From NCBI GenBank assembly GCA_030077755.1, contig JAQJZZ010000013.1, forward strand, positions 1,612,001 through 1,676,000: a stretch of DNA of 64,000 nucleotides, read 5' to 3'. Positions 45,067 to 56,301 of this stretch are shown one piece after another (the stretch's first letter is position 1; the number at the start of each line of letters is the position of its first letter). The stretch comes from Filosporella fistucella (taxonomy: Eukaryota > Ascomycota > Leotiomycetes > Helotiales). A program made the position numbers and the translations under genes. A model generated the notes under the pieces. It was not told where the DNA came from, did not search any database, and saw only the letters and a list, made by a program, of their open reading frames with translations.

Positions 45067-46981
45067 TTACTTCACCATGATAGTTTTCGTCTGCAAGTAT
45101 GACATCAATCCATACTTTCCCAATTCCTTACCAGTACCACTTTCCTTGTAGCCACCGAACGGCACCTGAACATTTGGAAGGTGCGGACCGTTTATGGATA
45201 CAGTGCCTGTCTCAAGAGCAGATGCAAGACGGAGACCACGGGTAATATCAGAGGTGTAGAGGGTTGCTGGATCTGTTAGCATCTCTTCGGGGTCGAGGAG
45301 CCGATCTGTCGCCAAGAAACTCAGAGGAAACTCACCCGAAAGTCCAGTGAAGCTATCATTCGCCAACCTCACTACCTCCTCCTCATCTTTGAAAGTCTTC
45401 AAACATAATACCGGTCCAAAGATTTCCTCTTTCCAGATCTTACTCTCCGCTTCAGGATTCACAAACAAAGTTGGCTCTACAAAGAAGCCCTTGTCACCCT
45501 TTCGATTTCCTCCTACTACAGGCATATTTTCCTTCTTACCAATATCGATATATGACATTACGCGATTGAATTGTGCTTCATCAGCGAGAGGTCCATACAT
45601 GGTGGAAGGAGATGTAGGATCTAAGCCTAGAGTGGCGTTGATGGTACTGAAACGAGATTTGACAGCCTCGATGAATGCTGGAGCGATGGATTCTTGGACA
45701 AAGAGGCGGGATCCGGCTGAACCAGGTTATCAGAATTATCCTGCTCGGATGTTCAAGATTTAATAGAAGGCGAAAAGAGGGAAACTTACCGACACACACT
45801 TGACTCGAATTGAACAGAAATCCATCAGCAGTCCTACACAAATTAGCATGACCTTTAAACCGGCACCGCGAGTCGGATGAGAGAACACAATCCGCCATCG
45901 AATCAAAAATGGACCAGGATGGAGCGGACTTACGAGCCAACAGCATTCCCAATGTCCGCATCCGCAAACACAATAGCCGGGCTCTTTCCACCCAGTTCCA
46001 ACGTAACCTTCTTCATATTACTCTCCAACGCCAATTTCTGGATGATCCTCCCAACGCCCGTCGATCCTGTGAAAGATATCTTAGCTATCTTTTTATGAGA
46101 AGCGAGAAGGGCACCAGTTGAGCCACCGCCGGAAAGGAATTGGATTACACCGGGTGGGAATCCGGCTTCGATGACCAGGGGACCGAGGGCCAGAGCAGAG
46201 AGGGGAGACTTCTCGGAGGATTTGAATATAAACTGGTGATGTAAGACTTCAATTCGATGAAAGGGGAGGAAAGGGGAATCACTGTGTTCCCAGCTGCAAG
46301 TGCAGGAGCAATTTTCCATCCAACATATAAGATAGGTGCATTCCAAGGCGCGATACCAGCACATACACCAAGTGGTTCATGCTGCACGATCTTATACGTT
46401 CCGTCATCAGCTTTGAAACTCTCGCCTTCAATTTTATCTGCCCAGCCAGCATAGTCTACAAAAGATCAGCATCGGTTCCTCTTCTTCTCTTCTTCTATTC
46501 TTTCCTCTTTCCAATATAAACATCAAGCTATAGTCTCTGACAGACTTTGGGAAAGAAAAAACAGAGACTCACATCTAAAAGTCGCTGCCGCTGCAGGAAT
46601 CATAAATCCTCCTTGTACCCCTTTCGGTGCACCCATACAAATCGTATCTAGTTCTGCTAACTCCATAGCATGTTTCTCAAGCAGATCCGCAAACTTGTTC
46701 ATACACACTGCTCTCTGAGCACCGGTCCATTTGCTCCATGGCCCCGTTCTGAACGCTGCTTGTGCGGAGGAGATGGCGGCGTCGACTTCTTCTTCCCCTG
46801 CCACTTGCACTTTTGCGTCAATGGGAATGCCGCTGAATGGATTTATTAAGGAGAGGGTTTCCTTGGATTTGGAGTCGATGAACTGCGTTTGATCAGTATG
46901 TGTTTTCTTTTGGATCTTGGAGGAGGGGAGAGGTACATCATTGTTGATGAATAGCTTTGTTTGGTATTGAGGAGTTGCCAT
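45067..46981 (-). CDS. aldehyde dehydrogenase (NAD(P)+)
   Basis: Eight minus-strand exons: 46981..46937, 46882..46573, 46455..46283, 46232..45934, 45833..45790, 45716..45336, 45266..45067; with the first exon split at a 54-nt intron (46936-46883) this totals 483 aa in seven coding pieces. Introns are 54, 117, 50, 100, 73 and 69 nt. Catalytic features are intact: GIAPWNAP with the oxyanion Asn, KSSEKSP (cofactor Lys), FTGSTGVG, VTLELGGKSP with the general-base Glu, and the nucleophile Cys at about 289 in FNSSQVCVAGS. The enzyme oxidises aldehydes to acids; the substrate class is open. There is no targeting signal at either end, so it is probably cytosolic. Confidence 0.92.
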
Positions 46982-48316
46982 GTTAAAATATTTGGTGATT
47001 TGAATGGCTGGAAATATTCAAAGATAAGTGCGGAAGAGAGGAAAAAAATACTTGAATTCAGAAACAGCGATCTGAATCATCAAATACATCTTGGGATACC
47101 TTTGCAACTCCACAGTAAAGTAAGCAGAAAATCTTACTGTACCCCGCCACGCCAACGAGCTGCTAGTGAACGAGGACCCTGCTTCGTAGACCGGATATAC
47201 TTATTCAAGAAACTTCCGTAGTACATGGGAAGTTATCTCCTTGGTAAAGAGCAGAAGCGATCCGAGTACTTGAAGACATCAAGACTTAATAAGTGGGGAC
47301 AGAGCGGAAAACAGAAAAGTAATCGATCTGACGCAAAGGAAAGAGGAACGTTTGACCTATCATTTCAAAGACAAATTCTTTGAATGGGAGAAGATGGCGG
47401 TAGAGATCTGAATGTGAAGTTTAAAAGAACGGAAATAATCCGCTGGACAATAGGGTAGCGAATGAGGTAATAATCCGTCTCATAGATCCGAAGCATTCCC
47501 GTTTCTCTACCCGGAGGGACGACAGGGAGGTCTTGGAAAAGGGTATATGCTAGATACAGAACGAAGAAGGTTCACGACGTTCGTGGAAGTTCAGTGCATA
47601 GGGTCCAGAAACGTGGATATTTTGAGTTTGTAAAAGTCCCTTCTAGAGAGAGGTGAACTATTGCACATTCATAGCTTGGCAAGAATGCTTGACATTTCAA
47701 AAACGGTCGTGACTAAAATTTCGAAAAGTCCAAGATATATCTGCAGGTAAAAACAAGTACCCGACCCTAAACTAATGAGTTTCGAGAGGGAAGTGAGACT
47801 GCTCAACGGATGTTCGTTCGGGTGAGCTCGGATAGCGGGTAGGGATAAGGTTGGATCCGTAACCGAATCGTACCCGGTTATGTGATGTAAAGCTGGAATC
47901 AATGCAGAAATAAATGGAAGTATACCCGGTCGAGTGTATGCACTCGAGAACCGGGTAGGGAAGTGTTCCGTAGTCTTCCCACATGAGAAATGAGTGATGA
48001 CAAAACGCAAGTTGTTTGTTCCGCAGCTCTCATGTCGGCGCAGAGACATTGCTCCAGCGTGCGAGGAAATGAGGAAAGATTCACGCGATAAATTGCTTAT
48101 TTGTGTCTCAAGTATCGGAGAACCACCAGCCATGTCTTGAATCCTTCTCCTTTACCCCTCATGCCAAGAAATAAAAAAAATATATTATCTCGTGTTTCCA
48201 ATTCCTAGACATTATCATTATTCTGCCATAGATACATCCCGCTGCTCACATTGAGGATACCCCAGACTTGAATAAAACGAGCTTCTCCGTCAAATGATAG
48301 TCAAAAATTGGACCAT
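46982..48316. other. intergenic, promoter side of aldehyde dehydrogenase
   Basis: 1.3 kb. A 154-codon frame with a true ATG exists on the minus strand (48133-47669) but lacks recognisable features. A GAAGA-rich patch at 46480-46500 is within an intron, not here. Nothing else seen. Confidence 0.4.
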
Positions 48317-49336
48317 TCAAAGCAAAACCAACGAGCCCAATAACACGGCCACGAGACTGAACGCCATAATCTTCGCGGCTCCATCAAATAGCATAGAAAT
48401 AGATCTAGCCCCATCATTTTTCACCGTCGTAGCCGCAGCTTGGGTAACAGTCGCAGTCTTCGACGGAATAGTTGCAGTAGCACCAATAGAAGTAGACGTC
48501 CCTGCACTTGCAGACAAAACGCCCTTCGATGAAGTCGGCAAAGGCGTATTCGTGAACCCCGCTCTCGCTGAACCAGAAGCAGTAGTAGATGTCTGCCCAG
48601 AATGGAATACATCCCCAACAGCTGTACAGAATGTCGCGAATGGCTTGATATCAGAGTACCCTGAAGGATCGGCCGTCTTGAGGAAATCCACACAGGTGGA
48701 GGCAGGACTATCGAAACCGGTTGGGTTCCATTTCGTACCGCTGTAGCAGAGACATGTGGCCATTTGAGAGGCTGATAGATCTGTGAATCCTGGAGTGGCG
48801 GACTCGCAGAAGTTTAAGGCGTAGTTCACGAAGGAACAGCCGGGATTTGTTAAGATGTTTGCTGCTGTGCCTGTTCCACTTGCTTTCGTGATGGTGCCAG
48901 TAGCGGTTGGCTTTGGAGTCGTCAGCGGAGCTGTAGCAGTGCCGCTAGCAGCGACAGAAACTTGTTTAGACGTTGCTGTAGTTTTTGCCAGTGTTGACTT
49001 TGGTTTAACATCGCCGAGACTTGTGCAGAAGCCTTCTAACGCTGTGTATATCGAATAATCGGCAGGATCAGCAGTCTGAAGGTAGTCGGCGCAAGTTTGT
49101 ACAGCTCCATCGAAGACTTCAGGGATCCATGAAGTTGAAGAGTAGCACACGCAAGAAGCTTGTTTTGAAGGGGCAAAGCTAAGGTATCCTGGGCTGATAG
49201 ACGAACAGATACTGATTGCGTCTTGAACGAATCCACAGGCATCGAGTCCGACAGCTCGTGCTATGAGACCATCTTGAACTCCGATACTTGCTACTAGTGC
49301 TGGCAACAAACTGAAGAAGAGAGGCTTAAGATACAT
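48317..49336 (-). CDS. GPI-anchored cell-surface protein with two six-Cys modules
   Basis: A single exon of 339 aa. An N-terminal signal peptide (MYLKPLFFSLLPALVASIG) is followed by module 1 (about residues 34-113), a Thr/Ser/Ala/Lys linker, module 2 (about 167-247), a long Thr/Ser/Ala-rich stalk and a C-terminal hydrophobic tail (IMAFSLVAVLLGSLVLL) after a small-residue NDGA site, as in a GPI signal. Both modules have exactly the spacing C-x9-C-x17-C-x-C-x17-C-x21-C. The architecture is that of fungal wall or plasma-membrane proteins. It is CFEM-like in setting but has six, not eight, cysteines. An in-frame ATG at 49393 would add 19 residues before the signal; 49336 is preferred. Confidence 0.85.
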   Translation of the reverse strand: MYLKPLFFSLLPALVASIGVQDGLIARAVGLDACGFVQDAISICSSISPGYLSFAPSKQASCVCYSSTSWIPEVFDGAVQTCADYLQTADPADYSIYTALEGFCTSLGDVKPKSTLAKTTATSKQVSVAASGTATAPLTTPKPTATGTITKASGTGTAANILTNPGCSFVNYALNFCESATPGFTDLSASQMATCLCYSGTKWNPTGFDSPASTCVDFLKTADPSGYSDIKPFATFCTAVGDVFHSGQTSTTASGSARAGFTNTPLPTSSKGVLSASAGTSTSIGATATIPSKTATVTQAAATTVKNDGARSISMLFDGAAKIMAFSLVAVLLGSLVLL

Positions 49337-50058
49337 GTTTATAGTCACGTGGGCAGTGATATGAAGACTTGAGGATGAATGAAAATCAAGCATGCAGGCA
49401 AGTAGGGAACGACCATTTAAAGCATAAAAGCGATAGTGAAGATCTCCCCGCTCCGAGTGTCTTACAACTGATAGATAGTGAGCTCAATTCCAGTCCTGCA
49501 GCCACGCTCGTAAAGACACCACTTGAGCTTCAAGCCAAAAAGCGAGACACAGGGGGATAATGATGCAGATGAAAAAGGATAAGAAGGGCGTTCATCACGC
49601 AGACCGAGTATTCAGCCTTGCCGTTACTCTCATCGTAGCCATTTCAGGCGTTTGCGCCCCTCCAAAAGCACGCACCAAACAGCCTCAGCTAATCGTTTCG
49701 CGGCATGATCCGATATTGATAGAAAAAGTTGCGGCTCAAGCGAATCACAATATGAGAAGTGACCTGTAAGGTATCGGGATAGGCTGTGGCTGTCAGCCTC
49801 GCGATGCATTCCTGCCGCTTTCAATAGATTTTATGCATGTTGCGATTTTGAGAATATGGGCTGATTTTCGTGCACCAACTTGGCGGTACTGCATGGGATT
49901 GGAGGTGATACAGTACCAACCCTTTCAGCTTCCCAGGCGGGGTTATGCTTTTGATAGAAATCGTACATATCAGTGTACTCATCGGATTCATGAAAATCAG
50001 AGACAATTAATCGTCGACGCCTGCTGGTTCAGACACCCTCATATAACTTTCCTGAATA
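49337..50058. other. intergenic, no gene seen
   Basis: 720 bases between the GPI protein start and a HET pseudogene. Short frames on the plus strand (49369-49560, 49560-49769, 49833-50078) show no domain. Confidence 0.45.
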
Positions 50059-51846
50059 ATGCGCCTCTTGAGGTATAATCGTGCCAGCGAGTTCATCTCA
50101 AAGGAGTTCTTCGACAACATCCCCGGATATGCTATACTCTCACACACATGGGGAACAGAAGAAGTTACTTTCGAGGATATTAAAGAAGGTAATAGAAAAA
50201 GCAAAATTGGGTTTAGAAGATCTAATTATGTGGAGGATAGGCAAGCCGCGATGACTTGCGATACTTCTGGGTTGCAATATGCTATCTCGATAAATCGAGT
50301 AGTGCTAAGTTATCCGAAGCAATCAACTCATTGTTCAAATGGTATCAAGACTCGCATATCTGCTACGTGTTATCTATCGGATTTTTGGAGGCATTCGGAC
50401 CTCGACCAAAGTAGATGGTTCAAAAGAGGATGGACCCTTCAGGAACTTCTCGGTCCTCGAAATATGGTATTCTTCACGAGTACGTGGGACAGGCTCAATA
50501 ATCGAGAAAACTTGTGCCCCACAATTTCTCGAATCACAGGAATTCCACGGCGGCTACTCTTTCGCGAGTCTTTTGAGGATTATAGCGTGGCCCAAGTCAT
50601 GTTATAGGCTGTAGGACGAGAGACAAGTCGAGAAGAAGATATTGCCTAGTGCCTTCCTGGCCTTCTGAGGGTTAATATGCCACTAATATACGGTGAAGGG
50701 AAACGGGCATTTGAGCGCCTCTAGCAAGAATTTATGAGAATATCTACCGATCATTTATTGTTCAGCTGGCGGGGAACTAGAGAGGATTTAGAGGAGCGAG
50801 GTCCTTTTGCACAGTCTCCTGAAGAATTTCGACACTGTAAGGACGTCAGTGTTGGGAATGAGCATCCACTAGACTTTTCCAACAGAGGTCTTCGGATTAA
50901 TCTGCCTCTTGTAAGTGATGAGGATGGAGAATTTGCTGCTATTCTGGATTGCAAATGGGGCAAGGACAACTGCCGACTAGCTATATATCTCAAAGAGGCC
51001 CACCCAGAGATATACCGTCGAGTTTGGTATGCAGAAGAACTTCACAAAATCGACTTTGATGAGATAATACCTACGCCGAAGACCTTATATATTTCGCCGG
51101 CCGTTTCACGCCTATATAGTCGTGATCAGTCAAAGAGAGTAGCGAAAGAGTTCGAGTACTTATTTGAGGTAGACTACAGAGTCGCTCTGCAACATGGCTT
51201 CCATTACATGCAACGTTATAACCCTGACGATGTGTTCCGGCAAACTTCAACAGGGTTTGATACAAGTTTCCTAGGCCTCGCCGTACATCATAGTGCACAG
51301 TATACTAACCTTATGTTCAGTAACTGCGCGAACAGCGAAGAATTTATTGTGATAATTGGGATTCATAACTTCCAATCTTGGTTGGATATTCCCAATATCA
51401 ATATGGATGAGACCCTCCAAAGCGTTGTGAGGGAATACTACCATTATGACAACACGTGTAGTGGCGAAGGTGGAAGATGTAGTAGGTGTGAAAAGCAGTG
51501 GCAATTCTTAGACCATCTTCCAAGACCGCTTTGGCGCGGGTTGGCAGTGTATGCCACCATCAATCGAAAAGGAAATGAAGCCACGTTCACGGTGGAAATA
51601 GGAGGAAGAGATATGATGTCTCAAAATAAAGAGACTAGTCCTTGCAAACTCAAGTTTCCTTTCATTCACGCCGACTTTTGGAAAGTTGAAGGTAGCAGTT
51701 GTAGTTCCAGTTTGTCAAACATACGAAATAAAGATCTCATTTTTGATCGGTTTGTAATATCGGCCGGCAAGACCTACAAAAGTCAGCGTTGTCCTAAACT
51801 CCAAGATTTTATGTTGGATTCTAGTGCAAGCCAAGTCGAGCGGTAA
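50059..51846 (+). pseudogene. HET-domain gene inactivated by frameshifts and stops
   Basis: It begins like an intact HET protein: MRLLRYNRASEF, then IPGYAILSHTWGTEEVTFEDI. From about 50265 the true frame moves by one and reads CYLDKSSSAKLSEAINSLFK with QDSHICYV in place of the ORF sequence. It then returns to the first frame at DQSRWFKRGWTLQELLGPRNMVFF, so two compensating shifts keep the ORF open. After EDYSVAQVML come three stops within 150 bases (at about 50606, 50647 and 50721), interrupting the RETSREEDIA..CL and NMPLIYGEGKRAFERL blocks. Downstream (50734-51846) 370 codons stay open and carry the variable C-terminal region. TGG and CAG/CAA to TAG changes could explain two of the stops. 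Confidence 0.8.
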
Positions 51847-52541
51847 GAATGGGAGACTAGAGCTAGCAATCGCTTCCAACTTGGTCTCCAATAATTGAAC
51901 AGTACCCAGAGGCAAACACATCATGCTGCATTGATGTGCGAATCTTTTCAACTACTAGAAATCGCAGGTCTGGTGAAATTCTAGGGTGGAAACTCAGACA
52001 ATTGAGGAGTGCTTTCTATTAGCATTATATACCAGCAGTCTACCCTTCTAATACCCAATTAACACGGAATCAGGATATAGGTCTTCTGTGAAACCTTCGT
52101 AACAGCTTATTGCGAAAAGAATTTGCAGATAAAATAAGTATAGAGCCCTTATGATAAGGAATTCAGTAATACCTAAATCATCTTAATCGGAACATTAATT
52201 AGTTGATTATTCATTATTGAAAGGGTTGACAAAGTGAGGGAGAGCCTCCCGCCTAAAGCAACATACATTAGTTCAGTTAGGGAGCCTCCGGCAAACCGGA
52301 TTTGCCCAAGCCATTCCATTGGATATAAAGGCAAAGTTAAGCGTTGCCCTGAACTCCAAAGACTTTTGTTCTCGATTCTGGTGTCTCGCCAAGCTAAGCC
52401 TCTTGGTCAGGAAACTCGAACTTGCAGCTTTGTCGCATTAAGTCACGTGTTGTTGAGCAAACAGAGCAAACAAGTCCCTGTCTCCGTACAATATTTACCA
52501 ACCTGCGATCCACTCCAACAATCAACCCCACTCAATTCGCA
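51847..52541. other. intergenic with HET tail remnant
   Basis: No intact gene. The stretch 52325-52395 resembles the end of the HET pseudogene just upstream. The last ~100 bases are the leader of eaf7. A frame at 52234-52668 is a shadow. Confidence 0.5.
52325..52395. pseudogene. remnant of a second HET-gene C-terminus
   Basis: Aligned with 51771-51840: AAAGT.A.CGTTG.CCT.AACTCCAA and ..TTGG/TTCTCGATTCT.G.G match with scattered changes. At protein level KRCPELQRLL matches QRCPKLQDFM. About 70 bp is all that is visible. Confidence 0.45.
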
Positions 52542-53460
52542 ATGCCTCCTCGAAAGAAAGCAAAAGGAAGCGTTCGCGCTCCTTCCACTCCAGCTCCAGA
52601 TGTTGACGGAATGGAGGTCGATGCGCCAGCTCCTGCAGAACAAGCACAGCCAGCCTACGACATATTGAAGGACCCATGGACAGATGAGCAGGAGACCTCA
52701 CTTTTCAAGGGCATGATTAGGTGGAAACCAGCTGGTACACCGATTTCAAACCATTCGCATTTAATTGCTAATAACCTCAGGTATGCACAAGCATTTCCGC
52801 ATGATTGCTCTCTCGGAACACCTTCGAAATCACGGCTACGATCCAACTGTCGAAACTCATACGCGCATACCTGGTATCTGGGAGAAGCTGAAGACTCTCT
52901 ACGATTTGGATAGCATTGATGCAAGAGAGAATTTCAACTCCTTTGAATTCGATGGCACCGATAACTACCTCGAATTCAAGCTTCCGGACGATGAATATAA
53001 AAACGCCCTCTGGATGCAAGGCAAGCGGCTCACCAGCGAAACAGCCTCTTCTCCACCCCGTTTCTCCCCTACAGCTCAGAGATCACCATCCCCACCAGCT
53101 CAACGAAAGCGGAGACGAACAGATACGGCTGTGGCAAAGAAATCAAGAGCTAGCACGGTTGACGATACAGACGAAGCAAGAACTTCTCCTGCGACGTCAC
53201 CCCCTCCAAAGTCAACACGTACTGGCCGCGGCGCAAATAGATCAATGGGAAGAGTCAAAGCAGAATCCAGCTCCAGGCATCCGAGCAAAGATACTGCTGC
53301 AGAGACCGCGGACGAAGAAGATGCTGCCGAGGAGACCGAGGAGGGCGCTGAGGAAGACGAGCAAGATGGCGAGGAGGAAGAGGGAACACCGTCAGCAAAG
53401 ACGAAATCTAGAGCAAAAGCAGATCCTCCAGCAACTCGGAAGAGCAAGAGAAAGCGTTGA
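52542..53460 (+). CDS. eaf7: chromatin-modification protein EAF7 (NuA4 subunit, CT20 family)
   Basis: Exons 52542..52734 and 52781..53460, with a 46-nt intron (GTACAC...CCTCAG), encode 290 aa. The family core spans the junction: WTDEQETSLFKGMIRWKPAG, then MHKHFRMIALSEHLRNHG, then TRIPGIWEKLKTLYDLDSIDARE, the CT20/EAF7 domain (PF07904) in the usual order. The rest is disordered: Ser/Pro sites, basic clusters (QRKRRRTD, RKSKRKR at the end) and a long acidic block (about residues 240-270). EAF7 is a non-catalytic subunit of the NuA4 histone acetyltransferase in the nucleus. The small second exon start was fixed by the WKPAGMHKHF join. Confidence 0.9.
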
Positions 53461-54365
53461 TCGCAGACTATGAATTGGTTTTATGGCTATATTGTAGGAG
53501 ATACCCGAAGTTTGACGTACGGAGTTTTTGGGCATATGCGATTTGGGAGCGAGGCATAGCTCACCAGAGTCTCCAATAGGAAGGCTTTACGACGCTGAGG
53601 CTATTCACGGCCCGAAGGATTTGTCCAGCTGGACAGACCTGAGTTACATGGCACAGTTCAGCCTTGCGGCCGCGAACATCACATGCAAAAGAAATTGCAA
53701 ACAGATTCGAAAGATACATGATCATATCTCATGCTTGTGATGTTTACTATCCTGCTGACCATAACCATGAAGGCTTAGACATGGCTAAGTAGCATGTCTG
53801 CTACTAATGTATGTGAAAGTGACAATGACCTCTTGAATAGACTCCACTACAAGTCTCCTACAGCCTTGCGCCAATTGCACTTGCGGCTATTCTCCCATAT
53901 ATCATTCCCTCGGACCGACCCAGCCTGTTACAGCCAGAATACGAAAAATTTGCGCGTCATTTTCGGCAGAACTGCTCCAGCCAGGACAGGGTTGAGGTTG
54001 AGGTTCAGTCAGATCTTTTGATGTGGGGTGGCTCGGGGGCTCCAGGATCTCTGGCCCGACTGCCTCACCTGTGCCTCGGTATTTCGGACAAGCGCCTTTC
54101 AACCCTTCCTCCCAGCCAACCACACATTGAATAAGGTCGATCCGCCGGTGTCGTCCTCGTGAAAAATATCCCAAGATCTTTAAGCCCATCCTTCCAAAAC
54201 TCTAATCTTGTTTCTTCAATACCAAAGTCGGTAATGTTGAAAGTGTTGGCAAAGGGCAGGTCTCCTGTGCTCAGAGGAACGCTCACATCAACAAGACTCT
54301 CCAGAGTGTGTACATCTATCTAATACACGTTGTTTATAGCTAACAAGAGTTCGCAGTCAGCAATA
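53461..54365. other. intergenic, no supported gene
   Basis: 905 bases. A minus-strand frame around 54286-54065 (GDLPFANTFNI, then LEFWKDGLKDLGI) looks protein-like but has no ATG and breaks near 54140, so it may be a small gene relic. Nothing else seen. Confidence 0.35.
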
Positions 54366-56301
54366 ATGGCACCCGCAAATTCGCGGAGCAACAGCTCTTT
54401 GCCAGCAGGTGGGCATAATTGTCGACCCCTCTATTCAAGCAATGCTGAAACGTTATCTAGGGTATAAAGAGGATTCATCCAAGGGCCCTATGCTACGATT
54501 TGAAGAGTCTCTTCCTAAGCTTCCAGTTCCAACCCTGGAAGAAACTTCTGCTCGATACTTGAAATCCGTCCATCCACTCCTCTCAAAGTCCGAATTCGAA
54601 TCTACTACAAAGGCAGTGCAGGAGTTCATCAAACCAGGTGGCATTGGTAGTAAGCTTCAGGAGAAGTTAATTGCTAGACGAGAGGATCCCAAATGCAACA
54701 ATTGGATATACGAGTGGTGGAATGACGCGGCATATCTAAGCTACCGAGACCCAGTTGTACCATATGTCAGCTACTTCTATTCCCACAGAGATGATAGACG
54801 GCGGCGAGACCCTTCGAAGAGAGCTGCCGCCATCACTACTGCCGCCCTGGAATTCCGGAAGCAAGTTGTTTCCGGAACTTTAGAACCTGAATACATGAAG
54901 AAGCTTCCAATCTCCATGGAGAGCTACCAATGGATGTTCAACGTCTGCAGAGTCCCGGCACGACCTGCTGATCACCCAGTCAAATACTCACCTGAAGAAA
55001 ACAAACATATTGTAGTGGTCCGCAAAAATCAATTCTTCAAGGTTGAGCATGAAGTGGATGGCCAACAATTGAATACCTCCGAATTAGAGCAACAGTTCAA
55101 GCGCGTCTTTGAGAAAGCCGAAAAAGCACCTGCCGTTGGAGCACTTACTTCGGAAAACCGCGACGTTTGGACCGATGCTAGAGAAGTCCTTCTAAAGGCT
55201 CACTCATCCAATGCTGCTGCTCTGAAGACAATTGAATCTGCTTCATTTGTGGTATGTTTGGATGATGCGAGCCCCGTCACTCTCGAGGAACGGGCACATC
55301 AATACTGGCACGGAGACGGATCCAATCGTTGGTTCGATAAGCCTCTCCAATTCATCATCAATGACAATGGCACATCTGGGTTCATGGGAGAGCACTCTAT
55401 GATGGATGGTACACCAACTCACCGACTGAACGACTATGTTAATGAAGTTATCTTCAACAACAAACTTGATTTCTCGAACCCATCAATTAGATCAAACCTT
55501 CCAGATCCATCTCCTGTCAAATTCCATGTTACAAAGGAGGTTCAAGCGGAGATTGAACGTGCCCAGAAAGATTTCACAGAAGTGATTGGTGCTCATGAGC
55601 TTCGTGTTCAGGCATATCAAGGCTATGGCAAGGGCTTGATCAAGAAATTCAAGTGCTCGCCAGATGCTTATGTCCAGATGGTCATTCAATTGGCTTACTT
55701 CAAGATGTATGGGAAGAATCGTCCAACATATGAATCCGCTGCCGTCAGAAGATTCCAACAAGGACGTACGGAAACATGCCGTAGCGTTTCTGACGACTCG
55801 GTTGCTTTCTGCAAGGCAATGTCTGATCACTCAGTACCTGCTGAAGAGACCACAGCTCTCTTTCACAAAGCAGTCAAGTCGCATGTGGCGTACATTACTG
55901 CTGCTTCAGATGGGAAGGGTGTAGACAGACATCTATTCGGACTGAAGAAATTGCTCGGTCCAAATGATGAAGTCCCAGCTATCTACAAAGACCCGACATA
56001 TGCTTACTCTAGCAAATGGTTCATTTCCAGCAGTCAGTTGAGTTCCGAGTATTTCAATGGTTATGGCTGGAGTCAAGTCGTTGATGACGGATGGGGAATT
56101 GCGTATATGATTAATGAGAACAGGTAAGCTTTAAATTCTACCTTATCGCAAAACAATACTAATGACGGGTTTAGCATTCAATTCAATGTCGTATCAAAAG
56201 GACTCGGAAGCGAGAGAATGAGCTTCTATCTTAACGAAGCAGCTGGTGATATCAGGGATCTCCTTATCCCGACGCTTGAGGCGCCGAAGGCTAAGTTGTA
56301 G
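54366..56301 (+). CDS. carnitine O-acetyltransferase
   Basis: Exons 54366..54408, 54470..56123 and 56175..56301 (introns of 61 and 51 nt) encode 607 aa. The N-terminal family start SSKGPMLRFEESLPKLPVPTLEET, the catalytic histidine in GEHSMMDGTP (H323) and YWHGDGSNRWFDKPLQFII, plus late motifs (ESAAVRRFQQGRTETCRS, GYGWSQVVDDGWGIAY), are all present. The enzyme transfers acetyl groups between CoA and carnitine, allowing acetyl export from peroxisomes and mitochondria. The C-terminus ends AKL, a PTS1. Exon 1 codes only 14 residues (MAPANSRSNSSLPA). A second possible start lies at the ATG at 54442, inside intron 1 but in frame with exon 2, so an unspliced or later-started transcript would give another N-terminus. 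Confidence 0.92.

Noticed and set aside
47669..48133. 154-codon minus-strand frame with ATG
   Set aside because: There is no domain, signal or splice support; it probably lies in the promoter of the aldehyde dehydrogenase.
54065..54286. Protein-like minus-strand frame between eaf7 and carnitine acetyltransferase
   Set aside because: There is no ATG and the frame breaks. At best it is a short relic that cannot be named.
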